A stretch of 34,071 nt of DNA from Bryobacteraceae bacterium (lineage in GTDB: Bacteria > Acidobacteriota > Terriglobia > Bryobacterales > Bryobacteraceae), in contig JAICLJ010000036.1 of assembly GCA_025927575.1 (NCBI GenBank), forward strand, positions 1 through 34,071, given 5' to 3'. Below are positions 15,621 to 23,372 of the stretch, one piece after another. Both the position numbers and the translations under genes were made by a program. Each line of letters starts with the position of its first letter. Within the stretch, counting starts at the first letter, position 1. A model generated the notes under the pieces. That model was not told the origin of the DNA, searched no databases, and saw only the letters and a program-made list of their open reading frames with translations.

Positions 15621-16268
15621 TCAGTGACGAACCGTGCTAACCATTCGCTCACGAAGCTTTTCGCTCCTTAGCTCTTCGAGAGCATGCCGCACCACCTGAA
15701 CTGCGCTGTGCAACCCGAGAGTTGCCATAATCGCAGCAACGACCACATCCGGCCAGCCCCTGCCAGTGCCGAACACGCCAACGGCAGCAAACAAGACAGC
15801 GAGGTTGCCGATCACGTCATTACGTGAGCATAGCCAAGCCGAACGCATATTGCTGTCACCCTTCCGAGAGGTCCACAGCAAGGCGAAGACAATTGCATTC
15901 GCGGCCAGCGCCATGAGCCCAACCTTACCCATGGTCGCCGCATGTGGCAGTGTTCCATAAACAATGTGCAAGACAACCGCGCTGATTACCCAGAGTCCGA
16001 ATAGGCCCATCGTCGCGCCTTTAATGAGCGCAGCCTGCGCACGGTAACGTAAGGCCATGCCGATGACGAACAGACTGATTCCGTAATTTGCGACATCCCC
16101 CAGGAAGTCGAGCGCATCAGCCTGAAGCGAAACCGAACCGGCCATTAAGCCGGCGACGATTTCAATCACAAACATGGTTCCATTGATGACCAGGGCAGCC
16201 CACAACGCTCGCCGATAGCGGCTGTCCGTCAGTTCAGCGTGTTTTGGAGAACAGCAATGCACGCTCAT
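15621..16268 (-). CDS. Cation diffusion facilitator (CDF) transporter, short form
   Basis: A 215-residue inner-membrane protein predicted to export divalent metal by proton antiport. Six membrane spans are visible. The transport site motifs are 'QADALDFLGD' in TM2 and 'CSRNDVIGN' in TM5, each with the Asp pair or Asp used by Zn/Co/Cd exporters. The N-terminus MSVHCCSPKH could bind metal. Ordinary CDF proteins are about 300 residues and end in a cytosolic beta-alpha domain; this protein ends soon after TM6 and lacks it. The ATG at 16268 has an AGGG Shine-Dalgarno. The plus-strand sequence just upstream also contains an extended -10. Confidence 0.85.
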   Translation of the reverse strand: MSVHCCSPKHAELTDSRYRRALWAALVINGTMFVIEIVAGLMAGSVSLQADALDFLGDVANYGISLFVIGMALRYRAQAALIKGATMGLFGLWVISAVVLHIVYGTLPHAATMGKVGLMALAANAIVFALLWTSRKGDSNMRSAWLCSRNDVIGNLAVLFAAVGVFGTGRGWPDVVVAAIMATLGLHSAVQVVRHALEELRSEKLRERMVSTVRH

Positions 16269-16763
16269 TTAACCCTGTTACAATTCGCCCGCGTGTTGCG
16301 AGAAGAAGAACTTGCACTTTCATCCTACTCGTTCTTCAACCAGTTTTAACGATCGGCTTGAGCCCTTCTTTTCAGGGCTTGCATGTGCTGGAAGTCATGG
16401 TCATAATGGGCGCATGGACCGGGCCATCCGTATCTATACCAAGTTCATGGGGATGAAGACAGAAGAATCTCGTGAATGCCGTGATCGGCCCGAACATGAG
16501 CGCATGACTGCGGCTAAGGAGGCCACGCTCGCCCTATAAATGAAGGGACCGGCTCGGGATGCTCGACGACTTCACGACCACGGCGTTAGATGCGTGATCG
16601 TGGGTGGCTAAACTGTTTCCTTCTGCGCCCGAAAAGAGTCAAAGCCCGCAGGAACGCGGCCGCCAGAACGCAAAGAAGGCGATTCTAAGTAGTGAGATAC
16701 GGGTGTGACTGCATCGATTCGTGGCGCTCATTCTTGCACTCGCGGACCATGTAAGAGAGGCGG
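16269..16763. other. 495-base gap upstream of murJ
   Basis: No convincing gene. It holds an extended -10 (TG, one base, TACAAT at 16279-16284) followed after eight bases by an 18-codon ORF (16293-16349). A 5-bp hairpin, AGCCC/GGGCT, lies at 16361-16379, and a 10-bp imperfect stem-loop (CACGACCACG / CGTGATCGTG, 10-base loop) at 16573-16602. A 75-codon frame (16312-16539) with no motif overlaps the ORF and ends about 225 bases before murJ. I cannot support it as a gene. Confidence 0.45.
16293..16349 (+). CDS. 18-codon ORF after an extended -10 (candidate leader peptide)
   Basis: GTG at 16293 opens a short frame, MLREEELALSSYSFFNQF, then a stop. The start codon is eight bases from a TACAAT -10, so a transcript would begin at or next to it, as in other genes here. 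A small hairpin follows. It has no known match, and most 18-codon frames are chance, so confidence is low. Confidence 0.15.
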   Translation: MLREEELALSSYSFFNQF

Positions 16764-18410
16764 ATGCCCATCAATAGCGTGAAAAGATCGGAATCCGCGA
16801 AGGTCGCGCGGTCTGCGGGCGTTGTCTCCATCGCGATTTTTCTCAGCCGCATCACGGGGCTGATTCGCGAGATGGTGATGGCCCAGAAGTTTGGCGCCGG
16901 TTTGTCATACGACGCTTTCCTGCTGGGTTTCCGTATTCCCAATCTGACGCGGAATTTGTTTGCCGAAGGCGCGCTGTCCTCCGCGTTCGTTCCTATATTC
17001 GCCGCCTCTCTGGCGAGCGGCGACCGGCAAGCGGCGGAGCGCCTTTCGAACCTTGTCGGCGCCGCCATTCTGATGTTCGTGGGATTTTTTTGCGTGGTCG
17101 GCATCATCTTCAGCCCGCAATTGGTGTGGCTGCTGGCGCCCGGCTACGCGCAGGTTCCGGGCAAGTTCGAACTCGCGGTACGCATGACGCGGATCATGTT
17201 TCCGTTTCTGCTGCTGGTTGCGCTGGCCGCGCAAGCCATGGGAATGCTAAACGCTTGCGACAAGTTTGGCGTGCCGGCGATGGCGTCCACGTTCTTTAAT
17301 CTCGGCTCGGTCGTTTTGGGTCTCGCGCTCGGATTCTGGCTGGGGCCGCATCTCGGCATGCTTCCGATCGAGGGAATGGCGTACGGCGTTGTTCTTGGTG
17401 GCGCTCTTCAACTCGCGTGGCAAATTCCCAGTCTGCACCGCCTCGGCTTCCGGTTCCGGTTCGAAATCGATTGGCATCACCCAGAATTACAGAAGATTTT
17501 TCGCCTGATGATTCCCGCCATCGTGGGCAGCGCGGCGGTGCAGATCAACGTGCTGGTGAATACGAACTTCGCTTCGCAGATCTCCGACCCGGTTCGCGGG
17601 GCGGATGGCCCCGTCAGTTGGCTCGCCTATGCATTCCGCTTCATGCAGTTTCCGCTCGGCATTTTCGGGGTATCGTTCGCCTCGGCGATTTTGCCCAGCG
17701 TCTCCCGCAGTGTTGCCGCCAACGACTATGGTGAGTTTCGCCGCACGATGTCGCGATCTCTCGGCCTCATTTTCCTGATGACTATCCCTTCGTCCATCGG
17801 CCTCATCCTCCTCGGCACGCCGATTATCGGCGCAGTGTTTCAGGGCGGAAGATTTCAAATTTACGACACGCAGCAAACTGCGGTTGCGCTGTCGTGCTAT
17901 TCCATAGGCCTCGTCGGCTATGCCGCCACGAAGGTGCTGAACCCCGCGTTCTATGCATTGACCGATGCGAAGACGCCGATGTATGTGAGTCTGTGCTCTA
18001 TTGGCATCAACATCTTGTTTGCCGAGGTGCTGCTGAGAAAGTTCCACCTGGGTATCGCCGCGCTTGCGCTCTCGACGTCTGCCGTCGCCATGGCGGCATT
18101 CGTCATATTGTTTTATATCTTGCGCCGGCGCATTGGCGGAATCGAAGGACGTTATCTGGCGGACCGTTTTTGGCGCGTGGCTGCCGCGTCGATCATCATG
18201 GCCGCGCCGGTCTGGCTCTGCAATATCTACCTGACGCGCTGGCTGGGGCAATCGCGATGGGCCGATCTTGCGAACCTTACCGTTTCTTTGCCGGTAGGAG
18301 TTGCAAGCTTTACGCTGGCCGCGAACTGGCTCGGCATCGATGAAATTCGCTTCGCTCGGGATCTCTTTGGCCGTCGCCTGACCAGCCTGCGTGCTAGGAT
18401 CAGGAAATAG
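16764..18410 (+). CDS. murJ: Lipid II flippase
   Basis: A 548-residue MOP-superfamily transporter with 13-14 membrane helices that flips lipid-linked peptidoglycan precursor to the outer face of the inner membrane. The N-terminus 'AKVARSAGVVSIAIFLSRITGLIREMVMAQKFGAG' and 'YDAFLLGFRIPNLTRNLFAEGALSSAFVPIF' are MurJ signatures, with the Arg residues of helices 1-2 lining the cavity. Length fits the family. A GAGAGG ribosome site lies five to six bases before the ATG. The stop codon is followed at once by the ATG of the zinc-ribbon coiled-coil gene. Confidence 0.95.
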   Translation: MPINSVKRSESAKVARSAGVVSIAIFLSRITGLIREMVMAQKFGAGLSYDAFLLGFRIPNLTRNLFAEGALSSAFVPIFAASLASGDRQAAERLSNLVGAAILMFVGFFCVVGIIFSPQLVWLLAPGYAQVPGKFELAVRMTRIMFPFLLLVALAAQAMGMLNACDKFGVPAMASTFFNLGSVVLGLALGFWLGPHLGMLPIEGMAYGVVLGGALQLAWQIPSLHRLGFRFRFEIDWHHPELQKIFRLMIPAIVGSAAVQINVLVNTNFASQISDPVRGADGPVSWLAYAFRFMQFPLGIFGVSFASAILPSVSRSVAANDYGEFRRTMSRSLGLIFLMTIPSSIGLILLGTPIIGAVFQGGRFQIYDTQQTAVALSCYSIGLVGYAATKVLNPAFYALTDAKTPMYVSLCSIGINILFAEVLLRKFHLGIAALALSTSAVAMAAFVILFYILRRRIGGIEGRYLADRFWRVAAASIIMAAPVWLCNIYLTRWLGQSRWADLANLTVSLPVGVASFTLAANWLGIDEIRFARDLFGRRLTSLRARIRK

Positions 18411-19160
18411 ATGGTTGAAGAACTTGCGCTTGCGGTCCGGCTACAGTCGCTGGACAGTAAGACCGCGAGTCTCGAACTCGAGGTCGCGACACTTCCCAAA
18501 CAACTCGCGGAAATTGAAAGAAAGCTGGAAGCGCATCAACGCCGGCTAGAAGCCGATCGCGCAGCGCTCGCAGCGAACCAGCGCGATCGCAAGAAGCTCG
18601 AAGGCGACATCCAGATTCACGAACAGAAGATCTCCAAGCTGCGAGATCAGATGCTTCAAGCCAAAACGAACGAACAGTATCGCGCATTTCAAAGCGAGAT
18701 CGACTGGTGCGGAACTGAGATCCGGAAGAGCGAGGATAGAATTCTCGATTTCATGGAGCAATCGGAGCCGCTCGAGAAGAGCCTGAAAGCGGCGGAAGCC
18801 GATCTGAAGCAGCAGGTCGAGCGGATTGAAAAAGAGAAGGAACGCGTGCGGCAGCGGATCGCCGCAGACCGGAAACAATTAGCGGAAGCGCAGTCAGAGC
18901 GGAAGGACATTGTGAGCCGGATGGATCCCAAGTTCTACGCCGATTACGAGCGAATCCGCAGGAAGACGCATGGCAGCGTGGTCGCCGATGCAACCGATGG
19001 ACACTGTAGCGCCTGCATGATCACGCTGCGGCCTCAGTTTGTGCAGGATCTGCGAAAGGGCGACCGTATCATGCATTGCGAAAGCTGTAGCCGCATGTTG
19101 ACCTACAATCCCGCAGTTAGTTTTGAAAACAATGTAGGGCCCGCGGCAACAACGGCGTAA
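18411..19160 (+). CDS. Coiled-coil protein with C4-type zinc ribbon
   Basis: A 249-residue protein of the bacterial zinc-ribbon coiled-coil family (CT398-like). The first 170 residues are heptad-rich and should form a long antiparallel coiled coil. The C-terminus holds four cysteines, C199/C202 and C223/C226 (CSAC...CESC), which match the zinc ribbon of the family. Function is unclear; relatives have been linked to sigma-54 or secretion, without settled mechanism. It starts directly after the murJ stop with no spacer, so translation is probably coupled. Confidence 0.85.
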   Translation: MVEELALAVRLQSLDSKTASLELEVATLPKQLAEIERKLEAHQRRLEADRAALAANQRDRKKLEGDIQIHEQKISKLRDQMLQAKTNEQYRAFQSEIDWCGTEIRKSEDRILDFMEQSEPLEKSLKAAEADLKQQVERIEKEKERVRQRIAADRKQLAEAQSERKDIVSRMDPKFYADYERIRRKTHGSVVADATDGHCSACMITLRPQFVQDLRKGDRIMHCESCSRMLTYNPAVSFENNVGPAATTA

Positions 19161-19238
19161 AAAGCACAGCGTCATTTACTTAAGCTTTGCTAGGCAGCGG
19201 CCCTGCGGGACTGGGCATTCCGCGGCGCACGCTTCACA

Positions 19239-19332
19239 GGCTGCTGAAAAAGTCCTCTTTGCACCCAAAACGTACTCGCAAGCTGTTGATTCTGTGTGCG
19301 CGAAATTTGCAAAATCGACTTTTTCAGCAGCC
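19239..19332. mobile_element. MITE-like element with 16-bp terminal inverted repeats
   Basis: GGCTGCTGAAAAAGTC at 19239-19254 and its exact reverse complement at 19317-19332 bracket a 62-base core with no ORF. The imperfect pairing continues outward, from CCGCGGCGCACGCTTCACA on the left (19220-19238) to TCTTCAGCGTGCCGCGG on the right (19333-19349), so the whole stretch of about 130 bases could form a long cruciform or RNA hairpin. Inverted ends of the GGCTGCTGAAAAAG type are typical of several IS families as I recall. It sits between the convergent ends of the murJ and minus-strand operons, so it may also act as a bidirectional terminator. Confidence 0.75.
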
Positions 19333-19454
19333 TCTTCAGCGTGCCGCGGCGAACTTCAGTTTGCCGGCGAGCGTGCAGTAAACTACCCGCCAGCACGATG
19401 GATCGTGCGCCACAACATCACAGATTCCAAAATGTAGAGATCCAGGGTGAGAAC

Positions 19455-20111
19455 TCACGCGATGCGGGGCGCTGCGCTTCCACGCAGGTTGCCTATTCGA
19501 GAAATCTCCCGCTCGTATTCATCCAGGCCGTTCCGGAAGAAATGATTTTCCGCTTCCACCCAGGTAAGCTGCTTCGGCTGGGGAAGAGAGTCGAAGAACT
19601 CCTGGAATTGAGGCTTCGGCCCGAATTCGTCGTTTGTGCTTTGCACGAAGAACTTCGGAATGCCTACCTTGTAAACGAAATCATGATTCGGATATTTTGT
19701 TGGGAAGCCCGCGGCAATTACCCTGGTCAGCACACCGTCGCTTGCAGCTAACTTCAGTGCGACACGGGAGCCGAACGAAAATCCGCCAACCAGGGCCGGG
19801 AGATCGGGATACCGACGGCGGAGTTCCTCCAACGCTGTCCGGGCATCCTCTGTTTCGCCGATACCGCGGCCATATTCGCCCTCGCTAAGGTTCACGCCCC
19901 GGAAGTTAAAGCGCAACACCACGCAGCCTGTTTTTCGTAATCCCCGCGCCAGGCGATAAACCACCTTGTTATGCATTGTGCCGCCGTGCTGGGGGTGCGG
20001 ATGGCAGACGAGCGCCGCTTCCACAGGTTCGCCTACTTCGGGTTCTTCAAGAATGGCTTCCAGCTTACCCGCGGGCCCTGTCAGGAAGAGGCTCTCAATC
20101 CGTCGCGACAT
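19455..20111 (-). CDS. Alpha/beta hydrolase (dienelactone hydrolase-like)
   Basis: A 218-residue cytoplasmic hydrolase. The fold's markers are present: CHPHPQHGG (about 36-44) near the oxyanion hole, the nucleophile elbow GFSFGS with S112, the acidic strand 'KFFVQSTNDEFGP' and the catalytic His in 'ENHFFRN'. The family acts on esters or thioesters; the substrate is unknown. It begins seven bases after the yajQ stop, and the GGAG near the end of yajQ acts as its Shine-Dalgarno. It is the last gene of the minus-strand operon. Confidence 0.85.
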   Translation of the reverse strand: MSRRIESLFLTGPAGKLEAILEEPEVGEPVEAALVCHPHPQHGGTMHNKVVYRLARGLRKTGCVVLRFNFRGVNLSEGEYGRGIGETEDARTALEELRRRYPDLPALVGGFSFGSRVALKLAASDGVLTRVIAAGFPTKYPNHDFVYKVGIPKFFVQSTNDEFGPKPQFQEFFDSLPQPKQLTWVEAENHFFRNGLDEYEREISRIGNLRGSAAPRIA

Positions 20112-20118
20112 TTTTAGA

Positions 20119-20619
20119 TTAGTTGCTCCGGTAATTCGTGAACTGCATGTCGATGCCGAAATCGTTTGCCTTCAATAACGCGATCACCTGCTGCAGGGCG
20201 TCCCGATCCTTGCCACTTACACGTACCGAATCGCCTTGAATCGAGGCTTGAACCTTTAGCTTGCTGTCTTTGATCGTTCGAACAACCTCTTTTGCCTTCT
20301 CGGTCGGAATGCCCTGCTGCAGCGTCACTTCCTGGCGTACACTGCTATGCGAGGCGGGCGTAATCGTTCCATACTGCAAGCCCTTCAGCGGCACTCCACG
20401 CTTCACTAGTTTCTGCCCCAGGATCTCGGTCACAGACTTGAGCTTGTATTCGTCCGAGCTCGCCAACAAAATTTTATTTTCCTTCTCGTTCAGGTCAATA
20501 CTCGATTTCGAGTCTTTGAGATCGTAGCGTGTTTGGACTTCTTTCATTGCCTGCTGGATGGCATTCGCAACTTCGTTCAGATCGATTTTGGATACTACGT
20601 CGAAAGTATTTTCTGGCAT
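20119..20619 (-). CDS. yajQ: YajQ-family cyclic di-GMP-binding protein
   Basis: A 166-residue protein of the YajQ family with two ferredoxin-like folds. Family features include 'FDVVSKIDLNEVANAIQQ' at the N-terminus, 'ETQTRYDLKDS'-like 'EVQTRYDLKDSKSSIDL' and the C-terminal 'QALQAVIALLK'-like 'ALQQVIALLKANDFGIDMQFTNYR'. Members in Xanthomonas bind cyclic di-GMP and a transcription factor; others bind nucleic acid or nucleotides. GGGGAA lies ahead of the ATG. It follows the response regulator by 82 bases and precedes the hydrolase by seven. Confidence 0.93.
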   Translation of the reverse strand: MPENTFDVVSKIDLNEVANAIQQAMKEVQTRYDLKDSKSSIDLNEKENKILLASSDEYKLKSVTEILGQKLVKRGVPLKGLQYGTITPASHSSVRQEVTLQQGIPTEKAKEVVRTIKDSKLKVQASIQGDSVRVSGKDRDALQQVIALLKANDFGIDMQFTNYRSN

Positions 20620-20701
20620 GCAAATTCCCCGTCGTCACAGTGTGCCGAAGCGCGGTGACTCTACGCTCATCTTACGCGACCGTCCTGTCTGACCTTGAAA
20701 A

Positions 20702-21331
20702 TTACGGCTGGTCGCCGTCGGCCTGCACGGCCGGCTCGCCGTTCAAAGGGCTTTCAGCCGGGGTCTCGGCGCTCTTCTGCTCGACGCCGCCGACGGCGGC
20801 TGCCGGCGGGGCGACGCGCTGTTGGGAAAGCGCCAACATCACACGCTCAGTCATTTCCTCGATCATGACCGGCATGGCGCTGTCGATCGCAATCGTGACG
20901 GCTGCCCGAATGCTTGCGCGATCCAGTCCCCTCGACGATCCCGCGTGCTTCTCGCGCTCGGCTTTTGCTTGCGCAAGCAAGGGCCGAACGGTGGCGAGCA
21001 ACGCCGATGCCTCGAACGGCTTTCGCAGAATGGCCTCGGCGCCGGCGTTCTTCGCGTCCTGCTCATCGAATTGATCGGCTGGGCCGGCGGCAAACACTAC
21101 TCGAATGTGTTTTTGCTCTGGCTGGGCTTTAATGTAGCGGGCCAGTTCGAAGCCGTTCTTGGTTGGCAGAAAGACGTCGGTAATCAGCACATCGGGATCG
21201 GCATCTTGCAATCGTCGCAATGCCGTGGCGCCGTCCGTGACGCTAACAACTTGCAAACCTTCGCTTGACAGGATTTGCTCCCCCAGGCGCAAGGCTTGCT
21301 GACTGTCGTCCGCCAGCAGGATGCGGTTCAT
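20702..21331 (-). CDS. Single-domain response regulator with helical tail
   Basis: A 209-residue regulator whose first 120 residues are a receiver domain: acidic pocket D8/D9, phosphate acceptor D52 (LITDVFLP) and K104 (RKPF). The Thr/Ser that normally moves on phosphorylation is A82 in VVFAAG, so the switch could be atypical. The rest is a helix (about 130-185, 'IEEMTERVMLALSQQ') followed by a Pro/Ala/Glu-rich tail; no DNA-binding or enzymatic output domain is visible. It overlaps bamD as ATGA and is translated from inside its tail. No histidine kinase lies nearby. Confidence 0.88.
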   Translation of the reverse strand: MNRILLADDSQQALRLGEQILSSEGLQVVSVTDGATALRRLQDADPDVLITDVFLPTKNGFELARYIKAQPEQKHIRVVFAAGPADQFDEQDAKNAGAEAILRKPFEASALLATVRPLLAQAKAEREKHAGSSRGLDRASIRAAVTIAIDSAMPVMIEEMTERVMLALSQQRVAPPAAAVGGVEQKSAETPAESPLNGEPAVQADGDQP

Positions 21332-22647
21332 TGGGCCTGTGGGTGTGCCTGCAGCGAGCCAGCCGCCTCCGGTTGGGAATTCTGAGCAGCGGGCGCAGTT
21401 TGCTGCTGTTCCTGGGGAGCCGCTTTCTTTTTACGCTGCTTCTTGGCTTTCTTCTTAGCCTGCTGGCGAGCTTTTTCCAAATCCGCCTGGTGATTGCTCG
21501 GCACAGCTTGCGCGTTCGCCGCGGCCGCCTTGCCGGTCACAGCTGGAAGGCTCCGCGCGTCCTTGCTCTGGTCTAGCTTCGTGGGATCGCTAACGATACT
21601 GCCGTTTACATCGGTGGTTCCGCCCACCGCTCCGTTCGCGGTGGTTTCGCCATTATTGGCCTTGGGAACGCTTGCCGGGATGGGGAATAGAACGTTTTCC
21701 ATTGCCGGCTGGCCGGCCTTGGCCGCAGCGCTGACATCTGGTCCACGCCGCATGAAACCCATCGATTCGGATAACATCGACGGCTTCCTGTAGTTCTCAA
21801 TGTCGTACTTCTCGCGTTCGGCTGCCGCGCGATCGACTTCAGGCAGCGGAATCTCCAGATCCTGCAGCGCCTTTTTCGCGGCGTCGGCACGGTCGCTCAG
21901 GGGATATTCGCGCACGATCCGCGCAAAATCGGCCGCTGCGTTCTGGCGGAAGCGAGGCCCCATGTTGAGATACGATTGGCCGGCTTCGAATAATGCGTCG
22001 TCGGCCTGACTGAACAGGGGATATTGATCCGCGACATAGCTCAGCCGATTCGCCGCCGCGGGATTAGCGCCGCGATGAAAATAGAAATCGCCCACTGTGA
22101 ATTCATGTTCGCCCAGCACTTCCTGGACGTTTCGGAGGATTTGCGCTGTCGCCGGCGCATATTTGCTGTTCGGGTACTGTGTCAGCAGGGCGCGACACTC
22201 GGTCTCGGCGCGGATTGCCTCCAATGGATCCCGGTCCGGCTTGTCCATCTGCTTGTAGTGAATCATGCAGATTTTGTGCTGAGCTTCGGACGCTTCGGGC
22301 ATCGTCGGATAGAACAATTCGAAATCTTTGTACTCGGCCTCGGCCTGCGCCATGCCGTTGGCCCCACCTTCCCGAAACCAGCTATCGGCGATCGCAAGCT
22401 TGGCTTTCGCCAGATATTCGCTGGATTCGTAGGTGTTCATCAAGGTATTGAGCTCGATGCGTGCCACTTCGTACCGTCCGTGCTCGATGTCATGCATGGA
22501 CTTGTCGAACAAGACCTTATCTGGCTGCTGGGTGTCCTTGGTGATCGGCGTCTCGTACTTTTTGTGTATGCACGACGAGAGCAAGGCGAGGGCCGCAGCT
22601 ACAACCAGTGCTTTCTTCAGTGATTCTGCCGGAAACAACGTCTTCAT
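21328..22647 (-). CDS. bamD: Outer membrane assembly lipoprotein BamD with extended tail
   Basis: A lipoprotein of the BAM complex that helps insert beta-barrel proteins. The signal peptide ends with lipobox LSSC at C26. Five TPR-like repeats cover about residues 45-275, for example 'KAKLAIADSWFREGG', 'AEYKDFELFYP', 'LLTQYPNSKYAP' and 'FARIVREYPLSDRADAAKKAL', typical of BamD (about 245 residues in E. coli). The extra 150 residues form a low-complexity tail with Lys-rich repeats (about 385-410) and Gln/Pro/Ala runs, perhaps binding peptidoglycan or RNA. It starts right after the rpe stop and overlaps the regulator downstream. Confidence 0.93.
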   Translation of the reverse strand: MKTLFPAESLKKALVVAAALALLSSCIHKKYETPITKDTQQPDKVLFDKSMHDIEHGRYEVARIELNTLMNTYESSEYLAKAKLAIADSWFREGGANGMAQAEAEYKDFELFYPTMPEASEAQHKICMIHYKQMDKPDRDPLEAIRAETECRALLTQYPNSKYAPATAQILRNVQEVLGEHEFTVGDFYFHRGANPAAANRLSYVADQYPLFSQADDALFEAGQSYLNMGPRFRQNAAADFARIVREYPLSDRADAAKKALQDLEIPLPEVDRAAAEREKYDIENYRKPSMLSESMGFMRRGPDVSAAAKAGQPAMENVLFPIPASVPKANNGETTANGAVGGTTDVNGSIVSDPTKLDQSKDARSLPAVTGKAAAANAQAVPSNHQADLEKARQQAKKKAKKQRKKKAAPQEQQQTAPAAQNSQPEAAGSLQAHPQAQ

Positions 22648-23322
22648 TTACACCTTCACCATCAGGGACTCTTCGGCTTTGCGTTGCAGATTGCGATAAC
22701 CTGCCCCCGGATCGGTTTCGCCGAACACCGAAGATCCCGCTACGACCCAATTCACGCCGGACCGGGCGACTTCTCCAATATTCTCGGCAGTGATTCCGCC
22801 GTCGATTTCGATTGCGAAGTTAAGACCTCGTTCTCGTCTGGCACGATCCAACTGCCTCACTTTTAAGAGTGACCGGGGGATAAATTCCTGGCCGCCGAAG
22901 CCGGGGTTCACGCTCATCACAAGAACGTAATCTACTATATCCAGAACATCGTCGAGCAGTGCAACGGTACTGTGAGGATTGATTACCACCCCGGCCTTCG
23001 CACCCTCATCGCGGATCATGTTCAAAGTCCGGTTCAGGTTACGGCACGCCTCATAGTGGACACTCACGCAGTCGGCTCCAGCCTTGATGAAAACCGGCGC
23101 ATAAGTGTCCGGGTCCTCGATCATCAAGTGATGATCCAGCTTGAGCCGGGTAGCTTTCCGGAGCGATTGGGTAACGGGGGGACCCATGGTCAGGTTCGGC
23201 ACAAAATGCCCATCCATGATGTCGACGTGAATCATTTGAGCGCCAGCCTGTTCGACCGTTCGAATTTGTTCGCCCAAACGCGCGAAGTCGGCGGCCAGAA
23301 TGGATGGGAGAATTTGAACCAC
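22648..23322 (-). CDS. rpe: Ribulose-phosphate 3-epimerase
   Basis: A 224-residue TIM-barrel enzyme that interconverts ribulose-5-phosphate and xylulose-5-phosphate in the pentose phosphate pathway. Signatures are present: 'ILPSILAADFARLGEQ' at the start, 'HVDIMDGHFVPNLTMGPP', 'VMSVNPGFGGQEFIP' and 'IDGGITAENI'. The start is GTG; the sequence just upstream holds a promoter with no room for a Shine-Dalgarno. The stop adjoins the bamD start with no spacer. Confidence 0.95.
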   Translation of the reverse strand: MVQILPSILAADFARLGEQIRTVEQAGAQMIHVDIMDGHFVPNLTMGPPVTQSLRKATRLKLDHHLMIEDPDTYAPVFIKAGADCVSVHYEACRNLNRTLNMIRDEGAKAGVVINPHSTVALLDDVLDIVDYVLVMSVNPGFGGQEFIPRSLLKVRQLDRARRERGLNFAIEIDGGITAENIGEVARSGVNWVVAGSSVFGETDPGAGYRNLQRKAEESLMVKV

Positions 23323-23328
23323 GTAACC

Positions 23329-23356
23329 AATTTACGACTTTCGGCGTGAAAGTCAC
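23329..23356 (-). promoter_or_regulatory. Promoter of rpe placing the start codon at or near +1
   Basis: On the minus strand GTGACT (23351-23356) matches four of six -35 bases. It is followed after 16 bases by TAAATT (23329-23334), which matches the -10 consensus in four of six. Only six bases lie between that hexamer and the GTG start at 23322, so the message would be leaderless. No Shine-Dalgarno is visible. It sits in the 50-base gap after rsmB, so a second promoter drives the bamD part of the operon. Confidence 0.5.
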
Positions 23357-23372
23357 ACTCCACCACTGAGAA

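Noticed and set aside
16312-16539. 75-codon ORF upstream of murJ
   Set aside because: No recognised domain or ribosome site; its C-terminal part may be a decayed remnant but cannot be placed.
17487-18251. 254-codon minus-strand ORF inside murJ
   Set aside because: It is the antisense shadow of a strongly supported membrane protein, with Arg/Gln/His-rich composition typical of GC-rich antisense frames.
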